Positions 35,042 to 49,100 of a stretch of 64,000 nucleotides of DNA are shown here, in pieces; position 1 is the stretch's first letter, and every line of letters starts with the position of its first letter. The notes under the pieces were generated by a model. The model searched no databases. It saw only the letters and a list, made by a program, of their open reading frames with translations, and had not been told where the DNA came from. The DNA is taken from the NCBI GenBank assembly GCA_035235625.1, contig CP141140.1, forward strand, positions 13,350,685-13,414,684, written 5' to 3'. Both the position numbers and the translations under genes were made by a program. This stretch comes from Saururus chinensis (Eukaryota > Streptophyta > Magnoliopsida > Piperales > Saururaceae).

Positions 35042-35423
35042 CATGTTCTTCTTGTTCATAATTTTTCAGTCTCAAAATAATAGTTCTAGTTGGCAAAAAA
35101 ATAATTTATTTTCCTTTCAAATAGATATGGATTTCACTGTTATGTAATATTATTTTTTTAAATATAACTATTAATACGAAAAAGAGGAAATATTATATTT
35201 AAATTTAAATTTGCATACTCTTAGCCGTGAATTAGTTATATATAGAAATTGAAAATAAAAGTTGATAGTTAGCACACAAATGTAATATCCATGACATCAT
35301 CAATGAAATTTTAATTGAAAAAATGGTATGTTCATCAAATATAGTGAGCATGAATTATTTAGATAATGGATCCATTATTAGGATAAAAATCTTCCTGCTT
35401 TCATGGTTATTATATATAGTACT

Positions 35424-35620
35424 CTTTCTCTATTAAATTAATAGATCTATTTGACAAAACAAATATATTCTATATTAATAGCTTTATTTTGTTAAATTTA
35501 AATGATTTGGTACTTATTAAAGAGTATCATAAATCTATTTTTCATTCTCTTAGATGTAGGCTTCACCATTAAATAAAAATTACTATTTTTTTATAGGTAG
35601 CTATTAATATGTGACAGAAG
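35424..35620. mobile_element. MITE-like element, family shared with 12597-12790
   Basis: Opens TACTCTTTCTCTATTAAATT and shares the same ordered stretches with 12597-12790. Lies between the pectinesterase-like and inhibitor genes of copy 1. No counterpart was noticed in block copy 2. Confidence 0.5.
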
Positions 35621-35801
35621 AAGTTTAAAAAATACACACTTATAATTATAAAATTGTTGATTATCAAAATAAAGCTGCGAATAACAAGATGGATTTATTC
35701 AAACGGAAATGATCCTTCCAACACAACACCAATCTGCATCCCAACAAAATTGTACATTGTTTTTATGAGGCGCACCTTTTTGGTGCTCAAGAAAATCAAT
35801 G

Positions 35802-36335
35802 TTAAGAAATGTATAAAGCCATGGCTGCAGCAATGTTGCAAAGTTCTGCTACAATTTCATTTTGCTGGGCAATTGGCGACTGTCTCGGGGGATTTTCCTT
35901 GAAGTGTTCTTCACAATCGTCAGCAGACGTAGTAGCGAATCCAAAATCAGGAGCGGCCGTTGCCAAATCACCCGACTTGAACTCCCTTATGGCTCTTTCG
36001 GCAAAGTCTATCCCGCCATCATAATCATCGTAGCACGCATCCAAGTCTCTCAACATGATGGGGTCTTTCTCTTGCTTTTGCAACTCAGAGATGTGATTCA
36101 AGCCAGCCGTCATGTTTTTCAGACACAGTTCACCAGCAATCCCTACGAGCCCCCGATAATTTGCGCTGAAACTCCGAGGGTCCGACTTCAAGGCCGAAAT
36201 GCACAGTTGAACGTAGTTAGCATGCCGACATGCTTCTTCAATGGTTCCTTCATCCATCTCGCCGATGGAAGCAAAGCTAGCATGGGGAAAAAATACGAGG
36301 GCAAAAGATACAATGAGTAAGGAGATATTGGCCAT
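35802..36335 (-). CDS. Pectin methylesterase/invertase inhibitor (PMEI), copy 1 (177 aa)
   Basis: Single-exon gene read on the minus strand. Signal peptide 1-22 (MANISLLIVSFALVFFPHAS...), then the four-helix PMEI domain. The family's two disulfide pairs are present as Cys36/Cys45 in EEACRHANYVQLC and Cys101/Cys141 in LDACYDDYD and ADDCEEHF; Cys71 and Cys166 are extra. Typical length for a stand-alone inhibitor. Secreted inhibitors of this fold bind pectinesterase or invertase one to one in the wall; which target applies cannot be told here. It faces the pectinesterase-like gene tail to tail, 760 bp apart. A TATA-like CTATAAG lies about 50 bp upstream of its ATG (near 36380-36388, minus strand). 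The 5' half is almost identical to copy 2, the 3' half much less so. Confidence 0.9.
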   Translation of the reverse strand: MANISLLIVSFALVFFPHASFASIGEMDEGTIEEACRHANYVQLCISALKSDPRSFSANYRGLVGIAGELCLKNMTAGLNHISELQKQEKDPIMLRDLDACYDDYDGGIDFAERAIREFKSGDLATAAPDFGFATTSADDCEEHFKENPPRQSPIAQQNEIVAELCNIAAAMALYIS

Positions 36336-36692
36336 GCCTATTGATCAGTGTCACGAGGGAGAACTTGTTGACGGGCCCTACTTATAGATTTATGCCACAA
36401 GTTCAATGCTGCCAAAAAAGAAGGTGGGTGCCCCAAAAGGCCAACATAATCTTCCTCAACAATGCAAGATTACGAAGTTTAGTTGCAAATCCAAAATATG
36501 CATGAAAATCTTCCCTGTCCCGACGTTTATGGGAACGCCAGTCTCGCCTTACCTGGAAAAAACATATTAATTTGGCAATGTCATTAAGTGGTAGCATCAT
36601 GTGTCTGAATGCTGTTGATTATGTGCCGATTGCGATCTGAGAAAGATGAAAAATAACATTACTGACTTAACCATTGTAACTTGTAAGCATAT

Positions 36693-37241
36693 TGATGCAG
36701 CCGGAAAATTTGAAGACAAAACAATCTCTTTATTTCTAAAATGACAATTACAATCACAAGTTCAGAAATCTGCCCAAGCAGAATTTCTGCAACTTCACTC
36801 AACAGAGCCAGGGATCAAACCCTTTGATCAAACCCTTTGAAAACTTGTTCAACAAGCTAAAACTTCGAAAATACATCAACAACCCTTCCCTGATATTGCA
36901 GAGGTCTATTTATACTATAATTTGAATTTTCTAAACACTTGAACTAACGGAATTGCCAAATTACAAAGACGGCGTCTGAGAGTATTTACTGTTCAGAACT
37001 CCAGCTGAAGGTGACGATTAACAAAATTAACGACTCCCTCGTTTATACTGTAATGTCACAAATACCCCTTCCTTCATTCAAGTAATTACTCGCTTTACCA
37101 ACAGTCAGTATTTCCTGGCGTTAGTGATTACCAGAAATACCCTCGCCTGATTCAAATCTGCCACCAGTGTTTGAATAAATGTCTCAACCAATTTCTTATC
37201 ATCATACTGAATTCCCAGATTAAACTGAAACTCCTGCATCA
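36693..37241 (-). repeat. LTR (3' in element sense) of element 1
   Basis: 549 bp, TGATGCAGCC...CTGCATCA. Matches 41855-42390 apart from about 13 substitutions and one 13 bp tandem repeat near 36825. Confidence 0.92.
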
Positions 37242-40200
37242 ATTCCTCCTGTTTTACTTGAAGCTCGTCCTCGAGGTTATTTCAAACATCAAGAATTTCC
37301 ATTTCTTCATCATGATACAGGGTTAAATCCCTCACATTGAATATATTTGAAATTTGTAATCCAGGAGGCAAATTTATAGAATATGCATTGGTTCCAATTT
37401 TTTTTAACACTCTACGAGGACCAACCTTTTAAACTTGAAGTTTACCTTGCTATCGAACTGGCATCCTGTCTTTACTCAGACGAACCATAACAAGATCTCC
37501 CTCTTTGAAATGTACTTCTCTTCGATGCATGTCAGCATTAATTTTATATTGTTCATTGGATTTCAGTATATTGTCTCGGACTGTTGCATGTAACTGAACA
37601 AACTGATCAAATGTTTTAATTGCTGCAGTGGATTCTCCATTTTTTTTTAGCACCTGTAACAATATCCAAAGGGTGATAGGGAATAAATCCATACACTATT
37701 TGAAAGGGAGCCAGACCAGTGGTTCGATTCACAGTGGAATTGTATGTAAATTCTGCTTGAAAAATAGCTGAATCCCAATGTTTTGGGGTATCACCTACGA
37801 TACACCTCAATAGACTCCCTAAACTCCTATTTGTAACTTCAGTCTGACCATCAGTTTGCAGATGACATGTACTACTGTATTGTAAAGTAGTTCCAATTCT
37901 TGTCCATAAAGTCTGCCAGAAATTACTCAAGAACCGGCTGTCTCGGTCAGAAGTTATTGTCAAAGGAACTCCATGCAATCTGATTACTTCTTTCAAAAAT
38001 AGTCCAGCCACATGTACAACATCTGTATTTTTTTTACAGGGTACAAAATGTGCTTGTTTGGAAAATCGATCCACTATAACATATATGGAATCATGTCCCT
38101 TCTGTGTTTTTGGTAAACCAAGAATGAAGTCCATGCTGAGGTCTTCCCATGGTCGTTTAGGCACTGGTAAGGGACTGTACAACCCTGCATTAGTTGCTCC
38201 ACCCTTGTATTGCTGACACACAAAGCATTGTTGCACTACCTTCTGTACATCCTTTGATAAATGTGGCCAATAATACCTAGCCTTAACCAAGGCTAAGGTT
38301 TTATCCCTTCCCACATGACCAGAAAGACTACCACCATGTAACTCTTTAATCAACAATATTCTTAAAGAGTAGGCTGGCACACATAAGAGATGACCTTTAT
38401 ATAGAAATCCATTATATAACATAAAATCATATTGCGGTTGCTGAGTCTGCATACATTGTTGCCACCGTCCCTGAAAAGCTTTATCCTCCTGGTAAAGCTC
38501 CTTGATTTCTTCAAATCCAAAACAGTGACTAGACAAAACATGAACAAGATTAACTCTGCGGCTAAGAGCATAAGCAACTTTATTAAGTTTGCCAGACTTG
38601 TGGCGTATTACAAAGGTATAATCCTGTAAATCACCCACCCATCTTGCTAGCAATCTATCCAATTTAGACTAAGTGTGCAAGTGCTTTAAAGAATCATGAT
38701 CTGTATTTAAGATGAATTCTTTAAAAACCAAATAGTGACGCCAGTGTTTCAGAGTCTGAACCAGAGCGTATAATTCAAGTTTATAAGCAGACCACCTCTG
38801 TCTAGATTCATTTAATTTCTAACTATAAAATGCTACAAGACGACCTTCTTGTGTGAGTACAGCACCAATACCAAGTATAGAAGCATCGCAGTCGACCTCA
38901 AACACTTTTGTAAAATCAGGTAAAGCCAATGTAGGAGCTGTGGTGAGTTTAGTTTTCAAAACTTCAAAACTCTGTTGTTGACTAGCATGCCACTGAAACT
39001 GATTTTTTTTTAAACACTTTGTAAGAGGTGCAGCTAGAGTACTAAAACCTTGAATAAATCTCCTGTAGAAAGTAGCAAGGCCCAGAAAACTTCGAACTTC
39101 AGTAGAATTTTTAGGAACTGCCCAGTTAAGAATAACATCAATCTTATTTTTGTCCACCTTAAGACCTTCTCGGCTAACCACATAGCCTAAAAACACTAAT
39201 CTTTAGCCATGAATACACTCTTTTTCAAGTTAACAAACAGACTGTTTTCTTGTAGCAACTGAAACACTGAATTTAAATGCTGCAAATGTTGATTTTCCTC
39301 AGAACTGTAGATGAGTATGTCATCAAAATAAACGACAACACACTTACCTATTAATGGTTTCAGAACCTGAGTCATAAATCGCATAAAAGTGTTGGGTGCA
39401 TTGTTTAAACCGAATGGCATAACAAGCCATTCATACAAACCATCTTTTGTTTTAAAGGCAGTCTTCCACTTGTCACCTATTTGCATTCTAATCTGGTGAT
39501 AACCTGATCTTAGATCCACTTTTGAAAAAATCTGAGCCCCTGCAAGTAAGTCCAATATATCTTCCAATCTCGGAATGGGAAACCTATACTTAACAGTTAT
39601 TTTGTTTATTGCCCTTGAGTCCACGCACATCCTCCACGTGCCATCTTTTTTTGGAACCAAAAGAGTGGGAACAACGACTGGACTGAGGCTCTCTCGAATT
39701 AAACCCCTTTGGAGAAGGTCCTGAATTTGTCTTTGCAGTTCACTATGCTCAGTTGGACTCATTCTGTAATGGGGCAGATGAGGAAGAGTGGCTCCAGGCA
39801 AGAGATCAATTTTATGTTGGATGTTTCTCAAAGGAGGTAGTGATAACGGTTTGTCATCATTAACTAAGTCATGAAACTGTTGTAACAATGTCTGAACACC
39901 TGTATTTAAAGTAACAACATTGTCTTTAACCAGATGTAAAACTTTTCTGTTAGCTAAAACTATAGCTACCTTTTCTTTCCTCAAATCAGCAGACAAGTTG
40001 CACACAATAGACAAAATATGCTTATCTTTCTTGTTCCTTGTCTTATGGTACCCAAGTTTGATATCTCTAGCTGGTTTGTCATCGCTCAATTCTTTAGATT
40101 TGTTTAACTGTTCTGCAGATTCATTTGGCAAAGATGAAGATATATTTGACTATGGATGCAGAATAATGGTCTTTCCACTGAATTCAAATCGAATTGTATT

Positions 40201-41854
40201 CGCATGTCCATCATAAAGAATACAGGTATCATATTGCCAAGGTCTACCTAATAACAGTTGGCATATAGTCATATCTAGCACGTCACACAATATTTCTGTT
40301 TTATATATCTTTCAATGCTAAAAGGTACTAGACACTGTGATTAAATCTGTATTTCCCCCACATCTTTAATCCATCCAATTACATATGGGTGAGGATGAGG
40401 AGTAACTGTCAACTTCAACTTGTCAACAACAGTTTTAAAAACTAAGTTCTCTGTGCAACCACCATCCACTATTACTTTGCATTTCATTTCTTTCACTGTG
40501 CCCACTGTCACAAATAAATTGTGTCTCTGTTTAGGCTCACTGACTTTTGGAGCTAACAGAATTTTCCTTACCACTAACATTCTTTCAGATAAATTTTCCC
40601 TGTCAGACACATCATCACCATAAACTTCTTCACAACCATCTTTAGTTTCACTGTCATCACTAATTTCTTCTGATAACTGTTTCTGTTGAGAAAGCATAGC
40701 CCTATTGGACCTAGCATTAGATTCTCAAGTTCTTAACGGGCACTCTGAAGAATAATGACCAGGTTGTTTGCACTTCTAGCAAGTATCAGGCTTAGGTTTT
40801 GCATATTCATTTTTTTTATTAGTTGGTATCGAAAATATTGGTTTATTGCTCCTCAGGTTTTCCTTCCTTCTATCTTTTTGTTCAATACCAGATGTATCAC
40901 TCAATTTATTCCTCTGGTAACTTGATCCATCTCCTGATATTCAAGAATACTGAGAAGTCCTTATTTTATTTTGTTCCATCAAACTTTCATCTCTCAATGC
41001 TGACTGGATAGCTTCATTAACAGATCCTATAGATTTAATTGCCAGTTTTACCTGCAATTCATGTCGAAGACCACCCACGAATCGTTGCACTCTCTGTGCT
41101 TCATTTTCTTTCAAACCATTTCTAGCAGACAGCCTATGATATTCTTCAACATATTCCGAAACAGAACTTGAATTCTGTTTACAATTTTGTAATTGTTGAA
41201 ACAGTGACTGCTCAAAGTCAATAGGTAAATACATATCTTTCAATAGCTTTTTCATTCTAGGCCAGGAATTAATCTGATGTTTACCTCGAGTGACTCTGTC
41301 TTGCTGCAAGTGATTCCACCATGCTGATGCGCCACTTTTCAACTTACAAGCTACAACTCTGCACTTCATATCTTCAGGCACATCGAGACAGTAAAAGTAG
41401 TTATCTATTTCTGACAGCCAATCTAAAAATTGTTCGATGTCCAGTTGACCAGTAAAAGTAGCTAACTCAATTTTAGGCTTAAATCGAGGCTGTAATTGAT
41501 TCAAACCTGGATGATTTGCTGGCTGAGGTCGAATTACCTCATCTTCTTCACCAGATGATGATTCAAGTTGTGAACCATGTCTAGGTAATACTCGAGCTCG
41601 AGGTTGCATCTGTTCCGCAAATCTGGGATTCAGATCCGCATTTCTCGGAGGATTTCTCACGGGATGCATAGTGTTCATCATGATCGCATTCAAAGTGCAA
41701 TTCATTGTTTCCATCTGCGTAGCTATCAACTGCATTGACTGCTGCATTTGCTGTTGAATCATCAAAATGTCAGCTATGGAAGGTACATTGGCAGCACCTT
41801 CATCTTGATCGTTTGCAGCCATCGAAGATCAGCAAACTAGCTTTGATACCAAAT

Positions 41855-42390
41855 TGATGCAGCCGGAAAATTTGAAGACAAAACAATCTCTTTATTTCTA
41901 AAATGACAATTACAGTCACAAGTTCAGAAATCTGCCCAAGCAGAATTTCTGCAACTTCACTCAACAGAGCCAGGGATCAAACCCTTTGAAAACTTGTTCA
42001 ACAAGCTAAAACTTCGAAAATACATCAACAACCCTTCCCTGCTATTACAGAGGTCTATTTATACTGTAATTTGAATTTTCTAAACACTTGAACTAACGGA
42101 ATTGCCAAATTACAAAGACGGCGTTTGAGAGTATTTACTGTTCAGAACTCCAGCTGAAGGTGACGATTAACAGAGTTAATGACTCCCTCGTTTATACTGT
42201 AATGTCACAAATACCCCTTCCTTCATTCAAGTAATTACTCGCTTTACCAACAGTCAGTATTTCTTGGCGTTAGTGATTACCAAAAATACCCTCGCCTGAT
42301 TCAAATCTGCCACCAGTGTTTGAATAAATGTCTCAACCAATTTCTTATCGTCATATTGAATTCCCAGATTAAACTGAAACTCCGGCATCA
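41855..42390 (-). repeat. LTR (5' in element sense) of element 1
   Basis: 536 bp partner LTR, bordered on its inner side by the tRNA-Met-type primer site and on its outer side by the CATAT target duplication. Confidence 0.92.
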
Positions 42391-42395
42391 CATAT

Positions 42396-43601
42396 GCCGA
42401 TAAATAATTGAAAATAATAGAAATAAAATTAAAATTTTACAAGTTTCTAAATTGGAAATTAACTGGATTCAGAGATACTTGGGGGATTGTAATAATTGTA
42501 TATGTTCTACAAGGGTGCCTTTAGCATTTGCACCTTGTGAGTTTTAAATTCTTGTCATTTGGTCCAAATGACATGTTTGGGAACATATTTTGGGATGAGA
42601 TTTGATTTAGTCATAAATTTCAAGCCAAATTACGTGATTTGGTTTATAATAGGAAAGGGGTTACCTCCAAATCACATATCAAAAACCTTGTTCTTTTTAA
42701 TTCACACATTAGTGAGAATTTGTACAATGGCTTTTTTTACAACAATTGGTCATGCTTCTTCTCTACCCGGTTATATTCACATGTATCTCTTTGAGAAGAT
42801 GTTGAGCCAAATTGAGATGTCTCGGGAGAAAGATTATGTTTAGACAAGCACGTTTCTGAAATAGTCAACTATACTTATAAGACACAATAAAAAGAAATAT
42901 GCTCTTCTTGAGTATTTGTAGTCGTATTAGATCTTTGAAAGCTCAAAGGAGACCATGAATTGATCCACCCTTTTGGAATTTGGAATCTTTTCTTCTTATG
43001 CCAGAAAAATATCCATTTTTTAGCATAGAAAGATGTCTAATCCCTCTCTAGTTTTCTAACAACGCAGACTTGAGTCTTTTAGATTTCCTTTTTTCCATTT
43101 AGTTATGGTTAAGTATTCTTCTTGAGTTGATGAACTAGTTGATGATACCACGGTGAAAAATAAAGGAATAGTATGGGTTCAAGCTCACATTACTAGACAC
43201 GAGGTCCAATGACAGAGGAGGCGATCGCGCCGACACTACAAGAATCATCATGACACACATTCTCATGGGATCTACACTTGACACATGCATACATACATTA
43301 GGCATGTGACTAGGGTATGCATATTCACCTTGTGATGTCATGTCCTAAAATATGTATCTATGGTCGAACCCAAAGTTAGCGAGGGGATCAAATACATGGT
43401 TGGGTGCAGGGGCTCAGGCCTTTGTAGGCTCGGACTCTGAGCCCACATGTTTATTTCTAGGTGCATCATCTTTTTCCCAATGTTCAGAAAGAAGACTAAG
43501 GCGCAACTAGTTGCGAGTTGGTCTCATAGACTTGGGAGATTCGCTTGTCATAATCTCTGTGGATGACAATTCAGCTCGAGCTCAAACTGCAATAAGGGCA
43601 A
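42396..43601. other. 3' flank of duplicated block copy 1, no gene
   Basis: Matches 60116-61319 almost throughout. An open frame of 94 codons at 42559 corresponds to an 87-codon one at 60245, but small indels break the correspondence, so I do not call a gene. The block homology ends at GCAATAAG near 43601. Confidence 0.6.
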
Positions 43602-46103
43602 ACTTCACATAATCATAAGCCTTCGCTGTGACATTAGAATTAGGCTTATATGCATTAGCAAAGTGCATCTCTGAAACAACTGTTGTAATTCTCCATTTAG
43701 AACCCACTTTAAGAGCTTTAATTGCTGAGAACTCTTTCAATTATTCAAATTTGACATAAGTGTCTATATGATAAAGCTGAAATAAAGATTATGCTTGGTT
43801 CACATAAAACTGATCATGTAGATAATGTTGGTTGCTTTAACGAACCCAACATGATGCTAAGAGATTCTTCATACACATTCTCTTGGGTTAACATTGAGAT
43901 ATTCCATATTTAATTCGATCAGTAGCAAATAACAACAATGACAGTGGTGATACACAATTAAGCAATATTCCAAAATCAACTGGTGGAGGCAAGTATAGTG
44001 AATCGTTACCACTTTCAGACACTTGAGATACAAGGTGAATAGTTAGAAGTTGCAAGTATTCTAACTTTCCAGTGTATGGATTGTATCCTCTCATGTATAA
44101 TAGTTGTTGTCTCAAACCATTTTCAATAATAAAAAAATGTCCATTAAATGCATATTCAGGGAGAGAGTAAGAAATTTTCTAAACACAATAAAATAGACCG
44201 ACAATCATAATTCTGGTATTCTTTCACTGTATTGACCACTTTGTCATTTATCTTAAAGGCAACTCTAGTATAGCTTGGTATATAATTTGCACCAACAAAT
44301 TCATATCCAACTGGTTCGGCCAATGAAGGAATAATTTCTCCCAGATCATCCAGAAAAGAGAAAGGTGAAGTTTGAGATGTTGATTCAATAATATTTCTTC
44401 ATGTGGACTTGATGTATTTTTCTTGTGAGTTCTTCCATCAAATAAAGGATCAAGAATTTCTTCATCTCTGTCATTCCAAACTGTTGTTCACTATCAACCA
44501 TATCATCATGTTTTAAGAGTTTGATATTTTCAACTCCATTGTCCCAAACAATGATTATATTAAGCAAGAACCAAAAATCCACAGCTAAAAATGATAAGTA
44601 AATCACTAAAGTTTTCCAATTTTGATATGTCTTTGACAAACCTTATTACAAGAATTTGTTGTGTCACAAAATTGGACCCAAAAATTATAAACATTAAACC
44701 AAATTCTGTGTTGTTGATATCCAATGACCATGTCCTTGATAAAAGATCAATACAAGATTCATAGCAGTAAAAATATAAACCTGGTTGTAATCTTTCTTCT
44801 TCCTATTTTTGATATATAAAATTCTCATCACTAATTTCAGTCATGTGTAACTGTTCTACGGCATAATTTTTAGAAAGACTTGATGGTAAATAGTCAATGA
44901 CCATATTTTTATGTTCATTTTCCACAAATTTTGATAAGAAAATAACTGCTTTATTTTCTTTTATCTCTAGTTTTTTAAATTTCAGTTCAACCTGCACAGC
45001 TAGCTCAATAGCTTTGTCAATAAAATAAACTAACTTATATGCAATTAACTCTTGGATATTGAAATGCATTCCATCAACAAATCAAAATACTAGATATGTT
45101 TCCCTTTCATCCACTCCATGATGATTTAACAAATTTTGAAACTCTTTGACATATTGTCGAACACCTTGAAGGCATTGCTTGCAATTCTGAATTTGTTGAA
45201 CTACATAGCTTGCTGGAAAATATTCTTTCGCAGTAATTCTTTCATATTGCGCCAACTGGGAATAGACTATTTACTATCCTTCATTTGATTTACTTGAATA
45301 TAATTCCACCAAGATGAAAACCTTTCATTCAACCAACGAACAACTAATTTTACTTGCATATTTTCTCCAAACAAGTGGTAGGTATAACACATATCTTTGT
45401 GCAAATCCAACTAGGGTGGTTTTGGTAGTAGTTGTATCAGAATTTTTCAAAGCATATTGCAAAGCTCTTCAAATCGAAAAGTAAGAGCTAAAACAAAAAT
45501 ATTATGTTGATGCATAAACAATACAATATAGAATATCATTTGCTAAGAATTCTTATCATGTTTGAGTAATGACTTAAAATTTTCATATGCAACTCTTAGA
45601 ATTTTGCTACTGTCAAAATTGAGAAAGAATGAGGAATTGTTTCCCACTGATTCTTCCTTGTTGAATGCCAATTCAATGGAAGCTTCATTCCCCAATTTGA
45701 AGCAAGTATTAACTACGATATGTCCACATAAATCTGTCAAAATATTAGTGGCTAGAGAATCTTCTAAAGATTGGCACACTAACAACTCTAAAGCTAAATG
45801 TATTTTTGTGTCAATAATTATTTACTTGATCTTCAATTTTCTACTATAATTCCACTTCTTCACTTTCACATTCATCAAATTTTGGATCCGTGATTTTCAG
45901 AGGAATCTCTAACTCTTCTAATTCATCCAATTTCTTATACTCAACTTTTGGATTTACTTGGATGTCTTCTAATTCAACATCTGAATTACTAATTTTCAGT
46001 GATTGCTCTAATTCTTCAACTTCAATTTTTTCTACTAAGATTGAATCTACATGCTGTGATTTTTTCTTTGCCATAGAATATTGCGGTTGACGTTGGATGT
46101 TCT

Positions 46104-49100
46104 TGTAACGTCTGGAAATTTTCTAAATTCCCAAAGTTGACGACGGGAAATTAAGGTGTTGGACCCTTTGAGATTCTCATTAGAATAACTTGATCATCAA
46201 TTGGAAGTAGTGTCTAAATCCTATATCAATGGAAAATATACGGAAAGAGCTTTGAAACGCCACCAAGAACACGTGAATTGGAGTCCGGATGAGGGAGATA
46301 CGATTGTTTAAAGTTGAACATATCGTATAAGGCGTTTACCCGATTTAAACGTGCAATTGAGCCGTTTAAGTATTTTGGTGTGCCCGATTAATTACAGTTC
46401 CGAAATTAAATTTTTAGGGCCCAATTAAGTGACCAAATTAATGAGATTTATGCCCAATTAGGGATCCTAATCCCTACGCATATAAAAGGCGAATTAGGGC
46501 TAATGGAATGAGAGCTTTTGATGGTGAAGGAAAGGAGGGAATTTTCTGGCGAGACTCCAGTGAAGCCTTGGTGATGGTGGATCGACGATAACTCGGCCTT
46601 TGAGGTAGGATTTTGAGTCACGTTTAGAAATATTTCATTATTAAAATATAAATCATTTTTGTTAATTATGTGAATAGTGATTTCTGCAATCACTGTTCAC
46701 ATAATTTCATTGAACTTTTGTTTATTTTCTGACTGCCGGTCAGTCACCGGATGGCTGCTGGTGGCTGGAACAATTGCGGGAGGAGTGTTCCAGTCCTAGT
46801 CGCAATGGCTTTGGATCCAGCAGCCTTGGCGGCGGCGGATTGGCTGCTGCCGGGTCGTCACAAAAAAAAAAAAAGGAACCTTGCAGCGGCACGGCGCAGC
46901 TGTCAGCCAGAGGATGGACCAGGGCTGCCGAAATCGCCGAAAGATGGCGATCCAGTCAAGCCTGGCCCATCAGCCGGCCGTGGTGGCCTGCCGTCGCAAC
47001 GCCACCGCCAGTTTTAAAAAAAAAAGGGACAAAGAAAGAAAGGGCGGCCTTTTGGCCTCCGGCTAGCCACCAGCAGCGGCGGAACCGATGTAGTCGGTTC
47101 AGCCATGCTCCAGCGATTTGGGAACACCTGGGCCGCCCCCTCCTCTGCCGCAATGTTGGTGGCGCCGCCAGAGGCCGAACGGCCTCGCCTTCGGCTGCTA
47201 GACCGGGTCGGGTTTCCTAACCTGATTCATAAGAATTTGGAAAAAAATTATACTCTATGAACCGGATCCGGTTCAATGAGTTAGGGTATTCATAAGAATT
47301 TGGAAAAAAAGTATGAATGACCATGAATGTATTCTAAGTGTTTTTCCCCAGTTTCAAACTGGGGAAATTCCCAAAGTCTTTAAAATGACTAAATTACCCC
47401 TGTGAATTAAATCGTAAAATAATGATTAGTGACCAGACTTAGGGGATCTAGTTCAAGGGCCTATGAGTTGATTCAAAAATTGGGAAAATTCTCAATGAGA
47501 TTTTAATGGGTAACCTATTTATAGGCCAAACTACTTAGTGAGGAAAAATCCCAGCGAGTGGTTAATTAATCTCTTTTGCCCTTAGGGTTTATAGTAAACC
47601 ATTAATCAAAAACTTGGGTCAGTTCAAGGGGTTCACGACCCTGTCACATGCCAGGAAAATTACACAGAGTCCATCAAGTCTATTAGTATCATTGATTTTA
47701 ATTTTGGACCCATCAGATGTCATTAATTCCTTAAACCAAATGACAGAAATACCCCTTGAGTGTATTCGCCCACATTCGTGTGAATGGAAGCGCAAGTCAG
47801 TTTAAGAGTGGAGCCTCTTGAGAGGATTATGACTTAAAATAAATAAACAGAAGAGTAGTGAGATGGCCAAATGACCCAAGGGAGGATACCCTAAGTGGTA
47901 GAATTACCCTAATTCCCTTTGGGGGCAGTATGCTCTGTTTCTGCTGAAATGGATAACCTAGCTAGCAATCATTAGGGTGCCCTAGAATGACGTTAAATGG
48001 CTTCAAAAGGAAGGGATGTGACCAGTAAGAGACACGAAGACCTTAACAGGTCATAGTGTCACAGAAAACAAGGAGAATGACCCTAATTCTCAAGGTTTAG
48101 GGTAACAGATTACACGTATTTACAATCGAGTACATTGATCGACAATAGTGTTATATATGTAACTCGCTGAAAGCGTTAGAGTTGTTTACACTCTCAGGCT
48201 TGAATTTGCTGGGCCCTAGCCCTACAAATGAGTGCAACAGGCTTTTATTCGTTATTTATGCACTAGTGTGAATGCATATTATTTATGTTGATTATGTTGA
48301 TGCATGCTTTTATTTTTGATGTTTTCATTTATATTGGTAACTTAAGATTAATGAAGCTTAATCAAGAGGCATGAGTTGCCGTTGGATTGGGGGGAGAACA
48401 TCTAATCAAGATAAAGACTAAAATACCCTCAATAGGGTTTGGGACCGGTTCATAGAGTGAACGGGGCCCTGACATATAATTTTACCTTGGTTAATGAACT
48501 GAGGGTAGTTACGAGATGTTCTCGTAGTCATAGCTCAGTGGATGAGCTATTTATTGAGCCGATTCACAAGGTGAAGAGGACCCAAATGGTTGAGTAAATA
48601 CTTGACTAGATGAAAATAATCTAGTCTAAGTTTCAGATGTTTGGGGGAGTCAATGGTCATAAGGACCTGAGGCTTCTATGGATTCATTAGTAATGTCTTA
48701 TAAGACATTTTCTCCCAGAGTTGGGGAATGGTGGAGAATGTGATATGCTTCTTCATCGCCACGATGGTTTGGGTATTGACCAGAGGCTCTTTACTGCGGG
48801 TCTCCCGTAGGTCTTCTCAGGACTATTTAGTACGTACGAAAAATGGAGTTGTATGAGCATCATGGAAGGCTTGTGCTTCTCGCCAATCTGTGTCCATGAG
48901 CACAGTTGAGATCCTCTTCTCCAGATTCATGGCAGGCTATTGAGAGCCCTGGGGATTTAGGTCAAGCTGTTATTAAGCAGTCTACTCCAAGGTTGGAGTA
49001 CTATGTTTGGAGATTTCTCGAGGGGCGAATCATCTCTGAGTTATAGATTTGATAGTATTAATTATCGAACAAGGGATGTGAGATAATGAATAACATTGTT

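Larger units (their letters stand above)
36693..42390 (-). mobile_element. Ty3/gypsy LTR retrotransposon, fossil, element 1
   Basis: A 5.7 kb element on the minus strand, with 5 bp target duplications CATAT at 36688-36692 and 42391-42395. LTRs are 36693-37241 and 41855-42390 (549 and 536 bp; a 13 bp repeat accounts for the length difference) and run TGATG...CATCA. Next to the minus-strand 5' LTR is a tRNA-Met-type primer site (TTTGGTATCAAAG); a purine-rich tract adjoins the other LTR. Parts, in minus-strand order: gag about 41.8-40.9 kb, protease about 40.7-40.3, reverse transcriptase about 39.9-39.2, RNase H about 39.2-38.6, integrase about 38.6-37.6, then a C-terminal part. It is broken, with roughly five breaks. 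By eye the LTRs differ at about 13 of 536 positions (about 2.4%); at an assumed 1.3e-8 substitutions per site per year that is about 1 million years. Lineage within Ty3/gypsy not assigned. Confidence 0.9.
30895..43601. repeat. Large duplicated block, copy 1 (pairs with 50767-61319)
   Basis: Stretches shared in order with copy 2: 30905-31118 with 50768-50962; 32836-32870 with about 51140-51180; 33700-35041 with 51245-51971 plus 57876-58426; 35280-36692 with 58970-60115; 42391-43601 with 60111-61319. Copy 1 keeps the pectinesterase exon 1 and promoter that copy 2 lacks, and carries its own LTR element at 36693-42390. Identity varies from near-perfect (inhibitor 5' half) to moderate. Confidence 0.85.

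Noticed and set aside
42559-42843. 94-codon frame with a duplicate at 60245
   Set aside because: Present in both block copies, but indels change the frame and there is no family match. Looks noncoding.
46751-47220. GC-rich open frames of 88 and 148 codons
   Set aside because: They lie inside the solo LTR, overlap each other, and resemble no known protein.
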